From assembly GCA_030644725.1 (NCBI GenBank), contig CP130629.1:2705501-2769500 (forward strand): 64,000 nt of DNA, read 5' to 3'. The first letter of the stretch is position 1; every line of letters begins with the position of its first letter. A program made the translations under genes and the position numbers. Positions 1-9,632 of this stretch are shown here, in pieces. Under the pieces are notes generated by a model. It was given only the letters and a program-made list of their open reading frames with translations, did no database searches and was not told where the DNA came from. The stretch is from Candidatus Electrothrix communis. GTDB lineage: Bacteria; Desulfobacterota; Desulfobulbia; Desulfobulbales; Desulfobulbaceae.

Positions 1-1
1 G

Positions 2-1219
2 GAACAGGACGTAACCGTTGGCCTGAACAGAGAGGACGGCTCATTCGGCATTGATCATCTTCCGATTCCCAAAACAGATTTTATCGCCAATACGGTCTTT
101 CTCGGGCAACGCCCCCTGACGGAAAATGATTTTGCAGGCTATCGAATATATGTTGATTCGATTTTCGATTGCCTTGATGAACAAGCGCCTGACTGGCTAA
201 AAAAGGCTGGTTCGTATGCAGCCTGGCGTTACGACCATAATGCCATGGCCGCCCTTGTTGATCGCTATCTTATCGGGGTTGATCTACTCAGAGACAGCAA
301 AAAATCCCTGTACTGGCTGAATCGACTTGTCCATGCGGAAAAAGGGCTTGTCCAACCCGGAGAATCCATTACAGAAGAACAACAGATCCTCACCGGCGGC
401 ATCTATGCCTGCCCGCAAGAGGACGAACGATACCGTATCTGTAAAGTCGTGCTCAAAGATAAACACGGAGTGCAGCAGCTCGACTTCCCTTCCCTGCTCG
501 GTCAACTTCCCGAAGAACCGCATCCGATCCAGATAGTTGAGCAGGCATCGGCACGGCGTGCGGGCAAGCCCCCTTCGCTCTCCCATAACTCCCTTGATGC
601 CTCGGGTTTTCTCGCGCAATCGCCTCTTTTCCTCGGTCTCTTGCCCGTAACTATTGATGAGCTCCACTGCTACCGAGCTCATCTTCGAAAAATGTTCGAC
701 GGGGCAGAGTTCCGGGAAAACGCCTGGGAATGCCTCCAGAAAAGGGCTGCTGAAGGCGAGATACAGGCACAAATGGATGTGGCGTATCGTTATATCGACG
801 GCGATTCTCTCTGGGAGGTCAAACGAAATATCCCTGAAGCTATTCACTATTTTTCAGAAGCAGCTAATCAAGGCCACGGTCTTGCAGCCTATACTTTGGC
901 ACTTCTTTTTCAACAGGGCGAAGAAGAGATCCCGCCTGATCCAAAGCTAGGCCTTGAATGGCTCACTTACTCGGCACAACTTAACTACGGTTTAGCCCAG
1001 CTCCATACTGCGGACTGTTATCGCCAGGGCAGAGGCTGCACCGCCAATCCTGCCCTTGCTCATGCCTGGTATTCTTTGGCTGTTGCCGCAGAGAACGACC
1101 TGCCGGAAGACGCAAAAAAGAGAGCTAAACAACGCAAAAACGAAATAGAGAGTACCTGCTCCGACGAACAGCTGGCAGAGGCAAAAGAATATTTTCAGCA
1201 GTTGCAGGAATCCTCCTGA
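2..1219 (+). CDS. Sel1-repeat (TPR-like) protein, 5' end outside window
   Basis: The frame is open from base 2 with no stop, so the gene begins before the window; the ATG at 245 is internal and should not be taken as the start. The last 170 residues contain Sel1-type helical repeats, with the usual A..G...A...L...Y..G spacing (for example GEIQAQMDVAYRYIDGD, then QGHGLAAYTLALLFQQGEE). Sel1 repeats form solenoids that scaffold protein-protein contacts. The N-terminal part visible here matches nothing I recognise. No signal peptide can be judged because the start is missing. A 28-base gap separates it from the TraB-family gene on the same strand, so they may be co-transcribed. The partner protein is unknown. 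Confidence 0.8.
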   Translation, partial: EQDVTVGLNREDGSFGIDHLPIPKTDFIANTVFLGQRPLTENDFAGYRIYVDSIFDCLDEQAPDWLKKAGSYAAWRYDHNAMAALVDRYLIGVDLLRDSKKSLYWLNRLVHAEKGLVQPGESITEEQQILTGGIYACPQEDERYRICKVVLKDKHGVQQLDFPSLLGQLPEEPHPIQIVEQASARRAGKPPSLSHNSLDASGFLAQSPLFLGLLPVTIDELHCYRAHLRKMFDGAEFRENAWECLQKRAAEGEIQAQMDVAYRYIDGDSLWEVKRNIPEAIHYFSEAANQGHGLAAYTLALLFQQGEEEIPPDPKLGLEWLTYSAQLNYGLAQLHTADCYRQGRGCTANPALAHAWYSLAVAAENDLPEDAKKRAKQRKNEIESTCSDEQLAEAKEYFQQLQESS

Positions 1220-1247
1220 CTTCAACAACCTTAACCTGAACAACACA

Positions 1248-2444
1248 ATGCCTGAAACACCTTTTCCGACCAACGAATATTCCGATGATGTTGCCATTAT
1301 TCAGCATAACGATCGAACGATCCTCCTGGTTGGAACCGCCCATATTTCGCAACAATCCGCTGATCTGGTCAAGGAGGTTATTGATCAGGAACAACCGGAT
1401 ACCGTATGCATAGAGCTGGATGAAAAGCGCTATGCTGCTCTGTCCAACCCGCAGCAATGGGAAAATCTGGACCTCAAACAGATTATCCGCAAAAAACAAC
1501 TTTCCACCCTGCTGATTAACCTCGTCCTGGCCTCGTACCAAAAAAAACTGGGAGGAAAACTCGGCATTCAGCCGGGAACAGAACTGCTCACAGCGGCTCA
1601 GGCGGCAGAAGAACATGAGATCCCGGTAGAACTTTGCGATAGGGATGTGCGCATCACCCTGCGCCGTGCCTGGAAAGCGACCTCGCTGTGGAAAAAATTC
1701 TACATGATGGCGACCCTGTTGGCCTCGCTTTTTGATGAGACTGAACTGGATGAAGACAAGTTAACAGAGTTGCGCAGCAAAGATGTGCTGTCAGGGCTCA
1801 TGAAGGAAATCGGCACGGCCCTGCCAGCAGCCAAAGAGGCCCTTATTGATGAACGCGATATCTTTATGGCGGAAAAGATCAAGCAGGCTGCTGGAAAACG
1901 CATCGTGGCTGTGGTCGGGGCAGGCCATATGGAGGGGATCAAACGGGTCTTTCCAGAGGACAATAGCGGCAGGATGGAGGAGATCAACACGATTCCTCCA
2001 GTGTCAAAGAGCTGGAAGGTTGTCGGCTGGTCCATTCCGGCAGCGATTCTCCTCTCGCTCGTTGTCATCGGCTTTCGGCAAGGAGCAGGGGAAGCTGGGG
2101 CCAATGCCCTGTACTGGATTTTGGCCAACGGAATACCTTCAGCCATCGGAGCAGTGCTCGCTTTTGCCCACCCTGCCACGATTATCTCAGCCTTTGTTGC
2201 GGCACCGATCACCAGCCTGACGCCCGTCATTGGAGCCGGTTATGTCTGCGCCTTTGTCCAGGTCATGACCTGCCCCCCTGTGGTGAAAGAATTCGAAGGG
2301 GTGGCCAATGACATTGTTACCCTGCGCGGCTGGTGGCGCAATAAACTGCTTCGGGTCTTCCTGGTCTTTATAATGACCGGTTTCGGTTCCGTCATCGGTA
2401 CCTGGGTCGGAGGATACCGGATATTCTCCAATCTGTTCGCCTAG
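1248..2444 (+). CDS. TraB/PrgY-family membrane protein
   Basis: The protein has 398 residues. The N-terminal half carries the TraB-family signature: VGTAHISQQSADLVKEVI near residue 27, then the acidic segment PDTVCIELDEKRYAAL, and a GAGHMEGI motif near residue 223. The C-terminal third (about residues 262-398) is hydrophobic, with four or so membrane segments rich in Gly and Ala, as in the longer bacterial and archaeal members. PrgY of the enterococcal pheromone plasmids, a member of this family, reduces pheromone activity, and the fold is related to the GumN/TIKI metalloprotease group; the role in this organism is unknown. Its last 53 bases overlap the 3' end of the convergent cytochrome gene. 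I see no strong ribosome binding site before the ATG. Confidence 0.85.
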   Translation: MPETPFPTNEYSDDVAIIQHNDRTILLVGTAHISQQSADLVKEVIDQEQPDTVCIELDEKRYAALSNPQQWENLDLKQIIRKKQLSTLLINLVLASYQKKLGGKLGIQPGTELLTAAQAAEEHEIPVELCDRDVRITLRRAWKATSLWKKFYMMATLLASLFDETELDEDKLTELRSKDVLSGLMKEIGTALPAAKEALIDERDIFMAEKIKQAAGKRIVAVVGAGHMEGIKRVFPEDNSGRMEEINTIPPVSKSWKVVGWSIPAAILLSLVVIGFRQGAGEAGANALYWILANGIPSAIGAVLAFAHPATIISAFVAAPITSLTPVIGAGYVCAFVQVMTCPPVVKEFEGVANDIVTLRGWWRNKLLRVFLVFIMTGFGSVIGTWVGGYRIFSNLFA

Positions 2445-3921
2445 CCGCCCTATTTTCGACAGCCTCCCCGGTTTTCACCAGAGGAGATTCACCGGAATGA
2501 GTCGAGCTCCTCGGCTCATTCCCCTTATTTTTCTTCTTTCGGCTCTCCTTCTTTTTCTCCTGCGGGCCCCATGTACTTATGATATTAATTATCTTATTTT
2601 TCTCCTGCGAAGAAAGATAATTGGGATCACCTGTGCTCTCTACCATGCTGTTGACAATATCCGTCCATTCCTCCTTATTCCTCTCCACCCGCAGGATCCG
2701 CTCCAGGTCATGACAGACATTACATTTATTATCAAGCAAAGGATGAATGTTCTCTGATGTTTCAGGGTCAAGACCGCCCTGCCCCCTCCTTTTAATCGGC
2801 TTACGGGTGCTGAGAAAATGAATTATATCCTTCTTCTCCTGTGGAGTCAAAAAATCCGGGTCGCCTGTTATCTCCACCATACTGTTCACTGTTTCAAGCC
2901 ACTGCTTTTCATCCTTATGCACCCGCAGAACTCTGTCCAAGGCATGACAACCGGCACTGCACTTGAGTGCGACAAGGGCTTTAATCATCTCACCAGGAGG
3001 TTCTTGACCATCAATTGTTATATCCGGGTCGGGATTCTCCGGCTTCTTTTCCTGTCTGATATGCGTTAGGAAGTAAATAATATCTTCAGCTTCCTGATCA
3101 GAAAGAAAATCAGCATCACCATTGGTCTTGGTCATTCTGCTGATGGTCTCAGTCCATTCCTGTCGACCCTTTTGAGCCCCAAAAATTCTATCCAGATCAT
3201 GACAGATACTGCATTTCTGGCTCACCAAACTACGCCCGATTTCCATACGAAGCTTATCTTTTTCCTCACCCTGCCGTTTCTGCTGCTGCTGCACCAGATA
3301 ACCGACAATCTGCTTCACATCAAAATTCGTGATATTTGGATAATCCAGTTCCGCCATCTTATGAATGGTGTGGGTCCAGGCGATATCAGATTTATAACTT
3401 TGGTATACCCGCTCAAGGCTATGGCATTTACTGCATTTTCTATTTGTGATTTTCTGGCCGATTTCCACATTCAGTATTTCATCGTCAACATCGGAGAGAA
3501 CTGCATATTTAAAATCAGAGCGATGGAGTGCATAATAGCCAGCCGTTATACCGGTCAGGCCGAATGAAAGGCCGAATATCGCCAGCCCCAACATAATCAA
3601 TTTGGTGCTGAGCTGGGCATGCCGTCTGGCGATCACGACCTTAATCATAATCAGGGGAATAAGGAGCAAGGCCAGGATAATATGGATCATTGCCCGAGCT
3701 GGGAGCTCCTCCTGAAAACCACCTGCCTTGATCACCATGAAAACCAGCATCGCGGCGAAAAGAACAAGAAACAGATACCCGAGAATACGGTGCAGAAATA
3801 TCCAACCTTTTCTCCAGGGGCTGTCCCGGACCTTTCCGGTCATCTCCAGCATGATAAGGACGGTTACTCCGCCGATAACAACCAACAGCGTTGCTAACAT
3901 TGATGAAAAATGGGGATGCAT
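2392..3921 (-). CDS. Membrane-anchored tetraheme c-type cytochrome with four-helix N-terminal module
   Basis: The predicted protein has 509 residues. The start at 3921 (MHPHFSSM) is preferred over the upstream in-frame ATG because AAGGTAGG lies just before it and the tandem paralogue begins at the same place. Residues 7-130 form four hydrophobic helices; His44 and His80 lie in helices 2 and 3 and could ligate a b-type heme (inference). Four heme c attachment motifs follow, CSKCH (163-167), CSICH (237-241), CSAGCH (321-326) and CNVCH (400-404). Each sits at the head of a repeat of about 75 residues ending in a pattern like W..TV..M....GDPDFL..QE...II.FL. The third motif has three residues between the cysteines, which is uncommon. 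A Lys-rich tail follows residue 455. It probably moves electrons between the membrane quinone pool and the periplasm. It follows a frameshifted paralogue and closes a minus-strand operon. Confidence 0.82.
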   Translation of the reverse strand: MHPHFSSMLATLLVVIGGVTVLIMLEMTGKVRDSPWRKGWIFLHRILGYLFLVLFAAMLVFMVIKAGGFQEELPARAMIHIILALLLIPLIMIKVVIARRHAQLSTKLIMLGLAIFGLSFGLTGITAGYYALHRSDFKYAVLSDVDDEILNVEIGQKITNRKCSKCHSLERVYQSYKSDIAWTHTIHKMAELDYPNITNFDVKQIVGYLVQQQQKRQGEEKDKLRMEIGRSLVSQKCSICHDLDRIFGAQKGRQEWTETISRMTKTNGDADFLSDQEAEDIIYFLTHIRQEKKPENPDPDITIDGQEPPGEMIKALVALKCSAGCHALDRVLRVHKDEKQWLETVNSMVEITGDPDFLTPQEKKDIIHFLSTRKPIKRRGQGGLDPETSENIHPLLDNKCNVCHDLERILRVERNKEEWTDIVNSMVESTGDPNYLSSQEKNKIINIISTWGPQEKKKESRKKKNKGNEPRSSTHSGESPLVKTGEAVENRAARRTDWRISGILRPRYR

Positions 3922-4026
3922 AACACCTACCTTGTTCTTTCCTTTTTGATCTGCTCGGGCGAGTTGCCGAAACGGTCTCTGGTCATCCACATACGGTTAC
4001 GATCCGAAAATCTGGAGCAGGATACC

Positions 4027-5264
4027 TTACTTGGTTTCTCCAGAAGAATGACCTCCCTCTCTGATACGGCCCTGAAAAAGCTTCTCCAAATCATGACATG
4101 CTATGCATTTACTGGAAATAAGCGTATGCATATCTTCCGGTGCCTCTAAATTCACTGTTTTTTCTTGTAAAAAGGCTGTTTCCGATGAAGCAACCAATTA
4201 ATAATAACATTCTTTTCCTGTTCTGAAAGAAAATTAGGGTCGCCGGTCATTGCCTCCATACTCTCAACAGTTTCTCTCCATTGTTGCGGATTTTTATCCA
4301 CCCGCAACACCCTGTCCAGCGCATGACATCCGGCACTGCATTTACGAGCAACAAGAGCTTCAGCCATCTTTGCCTTACTCGAAAGATTGCTCTGTATCCT
4401 ACTGCCCTGCCGACTGCTGAGAAACAGAATAATATCGTTTTTTGCTGCATTGAAAGAAAATTCGAAACGCCGAGAAGCTTGATCATATTATCGACCGTCT
4501 CTTCCCATTCCGATGCTGTCTTATTTGCACTGAATACTCTGCCAAGATCATGGCATATCTTGCATTTTCTGGAAACCAAATTTTTCCCAATTTTTCGTCG
4601 ATCCGTACTCTTTTCTCGTCGCCGCTGCTGTTCGATTAAATAATCCGTAATTCGTTCAACATCACCCTTGCTGATATTGGGATAATCCAATTCCGCCATC
4701 CTCTGGACAGTCTGTTGCCAATCTTTTCCATCTTTAGAACTCAGGAAAATCCGCTCAATTGAATGGCATTTACTGCATTTTTCCCCATAAGGATTTTATC
4801 AGACGCGACACTCCGAGGTGTCCATCGTATTTTTATCTCACTCACAGAACGAGTTTCTGAGGAATTAAAGATATAGTATCCTACTGTAACGCCGATCAGG
4901 ACGAAAATGGAACCAAATAGTACCGTTCCTGTTAAAATCAACCTGAAACTGCTTTGAACGTGTAATTTGATGAGAAACAGCTTGATGAGGATAAGAGCGA
5001 GCAGAAGTAAGGCCAGCACAATATGCACGGCCTCCCAAACAGACATCATCCCCTGATAATCGAACCCGCCAGCATTATTGAGCAGAAGGGCCACGACCAC
5101 TGCAAAAAGGAAGAAAAGGAGATAGCCGAAGAGATGACGAATCCTTTTTTATTTTCTTGTTGCCCCTCTCCTTTTTTGCCAGTCTTTTCAATCATCACAA
5201 GGATAGTTGAACCGGCAATAACCAGCAACAAGGCCACAAGCATGGATGAGAATTGAGAAAGCAT
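4027..5264 (-). pseudogene. Tandem paralogue of the tetraheme membrane cytochrome, interrupted by four frameshifts
   Basis: Stitching the frames together gives the same architecture as the downstream gene: four hydrophobic helices and then four heme motifs, CSKCH, CKICH, CSAGCH and CIACH. Frame changes fall in homopolymers near 5150 (A6 on the coding strand), 4777-4781 (A5), 4438-4443 (A6) and 4158-4163 (A6). Each is corrected by adding one A. With four added bases the length is 1242, exactly 414 codons, ending at TAA 4027-4029. The last part (SSKCIACHDLEKLF) is visible only after the fourth correction. The encoded repeats align along their whole length with the intact copy and have otherwise suffered no stops, which argues for sequencing undercalls or very recent decay. 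It starts 20 bases after the glutamate-synthase-domain gene. If the gene is functional, the product has 413 residues. Confidence 0.75.
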
Positions 5265-5284
5265 AAAAAAATGCGTTAATCAGG

Positions 5285-6618
5285 TTAGGCCGGTTCAACA
5301 CCGGTAATTCGCGCCAACTCAGGATCCAGGGCCGCCAAATCCGTTTGATCAAGGTCATGGACAGAATCCCTACCGCAGCTACGGGCAACGGATTTCACTT
5401 CCTCGGTCGTGGCCTGGATAAAATGAGCAATGCGGGCTGCCCCCTGCTCCACATCAAGCCGCTTGCGCAGTTTTTTATCCTGAGTTGCAATCCCATGGGG
5501 GCAATTGCCGAGATGACATTGGCGAAGATAGGTACAACCTAAAGCGATCTTTAAGGCCCCACCCATGTATACCCCCTCCGCCCCCAGAGCAAGGGCCTTG
5601 GCAATATCTCCTGCATGGCGGATACCACCTGCCGCAATCAGGGTCACCCGATGAAACAGCTCCTCCCGCCGAAGAAAGTCGGCAACCCTGGGCAAGGCAT
5701 AAACCAAGGGCAGCCCGATATGATCCTTCATGGTAACAGAGGCTGCACCGGTCCCGCCTTCACCTCCGTCAATGACCAAGACATCTGGGATATACTCCTG
5801 ATGAAAAATGGCTTTCAGGTCATCCTCCAGATGCCCCCCGGCTATTTTTACCGCAATGGGTTTTCCCTGGGTGAGCTCACGGAGTTCAAAAATTTTCTCA
5901 GACAATTCCGCTCCACCTCGGATGTCCGCATGGACTGACGGTGAGCTCGCCGCCTGTCCTATGGGAATTCTCCGGGTAGCAGCAATATCAACACTGACAT
6001 TTGCTGCGGGTAACTGCGCCCCTGTCCCTGGATGAGCTCCCTGGGCAAGCTTGATCTCCACCATATCTGCCAATAACAACCGCTCCTTTGTAACCCCGAA
6101 ACGGCCCGGAGCATACTGCAAGGTGAGATATTCAGCAAGCTCCCGCTCCTCATCCAGCATTCCCCTTCTCCGGTATTGGCGATGGTTCCTACTTGAGACG
6201 AGGCCAAGGCCAAGGCCATCTTTGCTTCTTTGCTTAATGCCCCGTATGACATTGCGGCATTGAGAATCGGTGTTTCAAGGATAACAGGCTGTTGAGCTAC
6301 CTTCCCAAGGACGACTTCCGTTGTCACCTCAACCATCTCAGAAAGGGGTAACTTGGCGAGCACAGCAGGACGGAAAATCAAGTCATCCATATTCAGGAAA
6401 ATCCTTGAAGTCCCCTTGCCTTCGCGAAACGGTTCCCCAGTCTCCGCCATCGCCTTGATCATCCGTACCGTCGTGATATCCCAATTCCCAAGTTTACCCC
6501 GATCAGCTGCTGTGTAGTCCATAAACAGATCAGCCATGGCATTACAAATCGGACAAAAATGAAAATCAAGGCCCCCTGAATGCAGATAACCACAGACGGA
6601 ACAACGATAGGTCTTCAT
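5285..6618 (-). pseudogene. Rubredoxin-like plus FMN-binding glutamate synthase domain protein, one frameshift
   Basis: The start at 6618 (MKTYRC) has GGAGG nine bases upstream. Residues 1-35 hold two CxxC pairs (CSVCGY and CPIC), a rubredoxin/rubrerythrin-like metal site. The rest matches the FMN- and 3Fe-4S-binding central domain of glutamate synthase: NTGEGG around the frameshift, a GGEGGTGAA loop, and the cluster motif C-x5-C-x4-C in GCTYLRQCHLGNCPHG. The frame changes at the C4 run 6162-6165 (G4 on the coding strand); one extra G restores the family motif NTGEGGM and gives 445 codons. Stand-alone proteins of this kind in anaerobes lack the amidotransferase domain, and their electron donor and substrate are usually unknown. 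It lies between the ASKHA ferredoxin gene (63-base gap) and the cytochrome pair, which suggests a redox role. Confidence 0.78.
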
Positions 6619-6681
6619 CAGGAATATCCTCCAACGCTGATCAAGGTACAAAATATCAACGAAAAACTCATAAGCCTTGTC

Positions 6682-8673
6682 TCACTCCTTTTTATTTTCT
6701 CTTACGCGCTGCGCAATACCGGGAAACAGGGCGAGATCAGTATGGGGCAAAAACATCGAGGCCATATACTGATCTTTGAAACCGGGAACCTCTGAAAGTT
6801 CAAAACTGGTCATTTTTCGAACCGCCTCCACAACATCTCGGCGAATATGATTGGAAAGCTCACACATCCAGCTTCCTGTCAAGGAGCCATTTCCCAGGTA
6901 CAGGATCTTGTCCGGGGCTACTTCTGGAAGCAGGCCCACGCTCATTGCACTGTCTAGGTCAATATAGGAACCAAAGCCGCCAGCAAGAATAATCCGCTCC
7001 AAATCAATCACCTGCAAACCAACCTGCTGAAGCACAGTGGTGATCCCGGCGAAAATGGCTCCCTTGGCCCGAATAAAATTCTCAATATCTACCTCGTTAA
7101 TCACGATATCATGATCTGCGGCGCATTCGTCCTGCCAGGCAAGGACATATTCATGTCCGCTTCGTCCTTCACGGATACGAGGATGATCCAGTGGATGAAA
7201 CTTACCGCTCTGATTGAGGAGGCCGTACTCAAACAGCGTTGCCACGATAATGAGCAGACCAGAACCGCATATTCCTATAGGGGCCTTGCCCCCCTCAGTG
7301 ACATTCATCGGCTCCAGGGTTTCCGGATTCAGGCTGAAATCACTGATCGCCCCTTCCACCGCCCGAATTCCGTGGGTTATGCCGCCGCCCTCAAAGGCCG
7401 GACCAGCGGAACAGGCTGCGCAGGCCAACCAATCCCGGTTACCGATGACGATTTCCGCGTTGGTCCCCACATCAATGAATAAGGTCAGCTGCTCTGAACG
7501 ATACATACCCGAAGCCATGACCCCGGCCACGATATCCCCTCCCACATAACTGGAAATAGCCGGATAGACCAAGGAGGCACAGGTATCGGAGAGATCCAGC
7601 CCTATCTCCCGAGCCCGAAAAGAAGGAAAAAAGGTACTGGTCGGGACATAAGGGGCTCGACGGATACTGCTCGGATCCATGTGCAGGAGCAGATGGGTCA
7701 TGGTGGTATTGCCAGCAATAGAAACTGAATTGATTTCATCCCGCACCACAGGGGCATGACCCAGCCGATCCAACAACCTCTCTGACAAAGAGGCTTTATC
7801 CAGCATCTCCGTGATGAGTTGGTTCATGGCCTCAATCACCAGATTCTGCATCACATCCAGCCCTTCCGGCTTTTCAGCATGAATGATCCTGGAAATCACG
7901 TCCTCGCCGTAACTCATCTGGGGGTTATAACAGGAGGCCTCGGCAAGAAATTTCCCTGTTTCAAGATCAATGAGCACCCCATAGACTGTTGTTGTCCCGA
8001 TATCAAAAGCCAGTCCGAAATTCCGATGACATTGATAACCCGGTTGAATATCCAATAGCCGATATCGCGCCTCCAGGTTTACTGGCACCTCAAGAGTGGC
8101 TGTGGCCTGAAAATTATCCTGACGCAAGGCCTTGCTCAGTTTTTGGAGAAACACCAAGCTCTTTAACTCACATCTCCTGTTATACTGGGCAGACAACCCT
8201 TGCAACAGACGACCGGCATCTGCCCGATTATCGTGGCCAGCCGGTGGGACCAGCTCAATACATACCTTCTCAACAGAGGGGGACCAGCCCCCTTCTTGTT
8301 GAAGCTCCTCCATATTAAAGACATGTCTCCGGGCATGATTCCGCTGCGGAACAACCGTGCCCAAACCTCCCTTGCGCCGACTGCTTTCCTCCGGAATACG
8401 TACGCTAACATCTTCACAGACCTGGGCACTACAGGCCTGCCGGTATCCCTGCTCATAGGAGGCAACTGATATTTTTTCACTTTTACCGCCAAGAACCGTT
8501 CCCTGCTCAATAACAACCTGACATTTACCGCAGACTCCAGCACCGCCGCAGGAGGCATTCACGTGCAACCCAGCCTTCCTCGCAGCTTTAAGCAACTCTG
8601 TCCCTGCCTGAACCCTACTCGTTCGCCCGATGGGAACAAAGGTGACTGTATACTCCTGCCGCTCGTCCCCCAT
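6682..8673 (-). CDS. 2Fe-2S ferredoxin fused to ASKHA ATPase (RACo-like, DUF4445 family)
   Basis: The start at 8673 (MGDERQEY) is chosen because GGAGG stands eight bases before it; the frame is open to 8754. The protein has 663 residues. An N-terminal plant-type 2Fe-2S domain holds the cysteines CGGAGVCGKC and a later one in QACSAQV. After a linker comes an ASKHA-type ATPase domain beginning at LAFDIGTTTVYGV, with further phosphate-binding stretches such as FIDVGTNAEI and ILAGGFGSYIDLDSA. The family includes RACo, which uses ATP to drive one-electron reductive reactivation of corrinoid proteins. No corrinoid protein or methyltransferase gene is in the window, so the target is unknown. It is the first gene of the minus-strand run that continues with the rubredoxin/glutamate-synthase-domain protein and the cytochromes. 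Confidence 0.87.
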   Translation of the reverse strand: MGDERQEYTVTFVPIGRTSRVQAGTELLKAARKAGLHVNASCGGAGVCGKCQVVIEQGTVLGGKSEKISVASYEQGYRQACSAQVCEDVSVRIPEESSRRKGGLGTVVPQRNHARRHVFNMEELQQEGGWSPSVEKVCIELVPPAGHDNRADAGRLLQGLSAQYNRRCELKSLVFLQKLSKALRQDNFQATATLEVPVNLEARYRLLDIQPGYQCHRNFGLAFDIGTTTVYGVLIDLETGKFLAEASCYNPQMSYGEDVISRIIHAEKPEGLDVMQNLVIEAMNQLITEMLDKASLSERLLDRLGHAPVVRDEINSVSIAGNTTMTHLLLHMDPSSIRRAPYVPTSTFFPSFRAREIGLDLSDTCASLVYPAISSYVGGDIVAGVMASGMYRSEQLTLFIDVGTNAEIVIGNRDWLACAACSAGPAFEGGGITHGIRAVEGAISDFSLNPETLEPMNVTEGGKAPIGICGSGLLIIVATLFEYGLLNQSGKFHPLDHPRIREGRSGHEYVLAWQDECAADHDIVINEVDIENFIRAKGAIFAGITTVLQQVGLQVIDLERIILAGGFGSYIDLDSAMSVGLLPEVAPDKILYLGNGSLTGSWMCELSNHIRRDVVEAVRKMTSFELSEVPGFKDQYMASMFLPHTDLALFPGIAQRVRENKKE

Positions 8674-8745
8674 CAAGTTGCCTCCGTTGCGTACTTTCTG
8701 TTCTTTAAGGAAAAAATCCCGCTTAAGCAAAATACTATGCGTACA

Positions 8746-8774
8746 ATTATACATGTTTCTTAAAAAAATCCAAA
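8746..8774 (-). promoter_or_regulatory. Possible sigma-70 promoter for the ASKHA gene
   Basis: On the minus strand a perfect TATAAT (8746-8751) sits 17 bases downstream of TTTGGA (8769-8774), a poor -35 box. It lies about 73 bases before the chosen start codon. The support is the -10 box and the spacing only. Confidence 0.35.
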
Positions 8775-8987
8775 GGATGTTATCAGATCACACCGAATTC
8801 TTTGCAGACGGATTATCCCCTTCAAAAGCAACAGAATCTTACCGAAACCTGACCACAGTCATTTTCGTCCTTGACCTTTTTCTCGACCACGCTTAAAATT
8901 TCGACCAGAGTCAAAAATCATCATAAAGCGTTCGCGCTGACATTTTGCTCTTCAAGGCGGGGCAATTTAATTTCTCAAGAGAAAATT

Positions 8988-9632
8988 ATGGCAGGATTAC
9001 GGGAACAAAAGAAAAAAGCGACCAGGGCCGCGATCATGGAAGCGGCAATCAACCTCTTCGGTGAGCGGGGCTATCAAAGCACCAGTGTTTCCTCCTTGGC
9101 CAAGGCCGCAGGTATAGGAAAAGGGACCATTTACTCCTATTTCACTTCAAAAAATGAAATCCTGCTGGCCTTCTGCGAGGACGAGCTGACCTTTATCCAC
9201 GATGAGATCCAGAAAAAACTCAATCCCGATGCCCCGCTGGCGGAAAAAATGCTTCTGGTGCTCATGAGCGAGTTTTGTTTTGTTACCAAAAATAAAGACT
9301 TTGGAAGGACTCTCCTGCGGGAACTGACCTTTCCCAAAGAAATCACCATTGAGAAGTCAAGAGTGATTGAAGAACGTTTCCTCAATCTTTTTGTCAAAAT
9401 ATTCAAGGAAGGTCAGGAAAGAGGACAGCTGCGCCGGGATATCGAGCTAATTATTACGGGGGGACATTTTTACGGTCTGTACTTGATGGCGCTTTCAGCC
9501 TGGTACTCCGGTCGTCTGCACACGGAAGACGATGTCCGCGAGTCCCTGGAGCTGATGATTAATCAGGCTCTGACCGGGCTTACTCCGCAAGAAACGCCTG
9601 CAAAGGCCATAAATCAAAACAACGGATCATGA
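8988..9632 (+). CDS. TetR-family transcriptional regulator of the RND efflux genes
   Basis: The start at 8988 (MAGLREQ) is chosen over the upstream frame extension because a purine-rich AAGAGAAAA precedes it and TetR proteins start close to their helix-turn-helix. The product has 214 residues. The N-terminal helix-turn-helix is clear: RAAIMEAAINLFGERGY, then TSVSSLAKAAGIGKGTIYSY, then FTSKNEIL. The C-terminal ligand domain is variable, as expected. Its TGA stop overlaps the ATG of the adaptor gene (ATGA at 9629-9632), so the two are translationally coupled. By analogy with AcrR-type repressors it probably represses the pump and is released by a pump substrate (inference). The intergenic region upstream would hold the operator, but I could not identify a convincing one. 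Confidence 0.9.
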   Translation: MAGLREQKKKATRAAIMEAAINLFGERGYQSTSVSSLAKAAGIGKGTIYSYFTSKNEILLAFCEDELTFIHDEIQKKLNPDAPLAEKMLLVLMSEFCFVTKNKDFGRTLLRELTFPKEITIEKSRVIEERFLNLFVKIFKEGQERGQLRRDIELIITGGHFYGLYLMALSAWYSGRLHTEDDVRESLELMINQALTGLTPQETPAKAINQNNGS

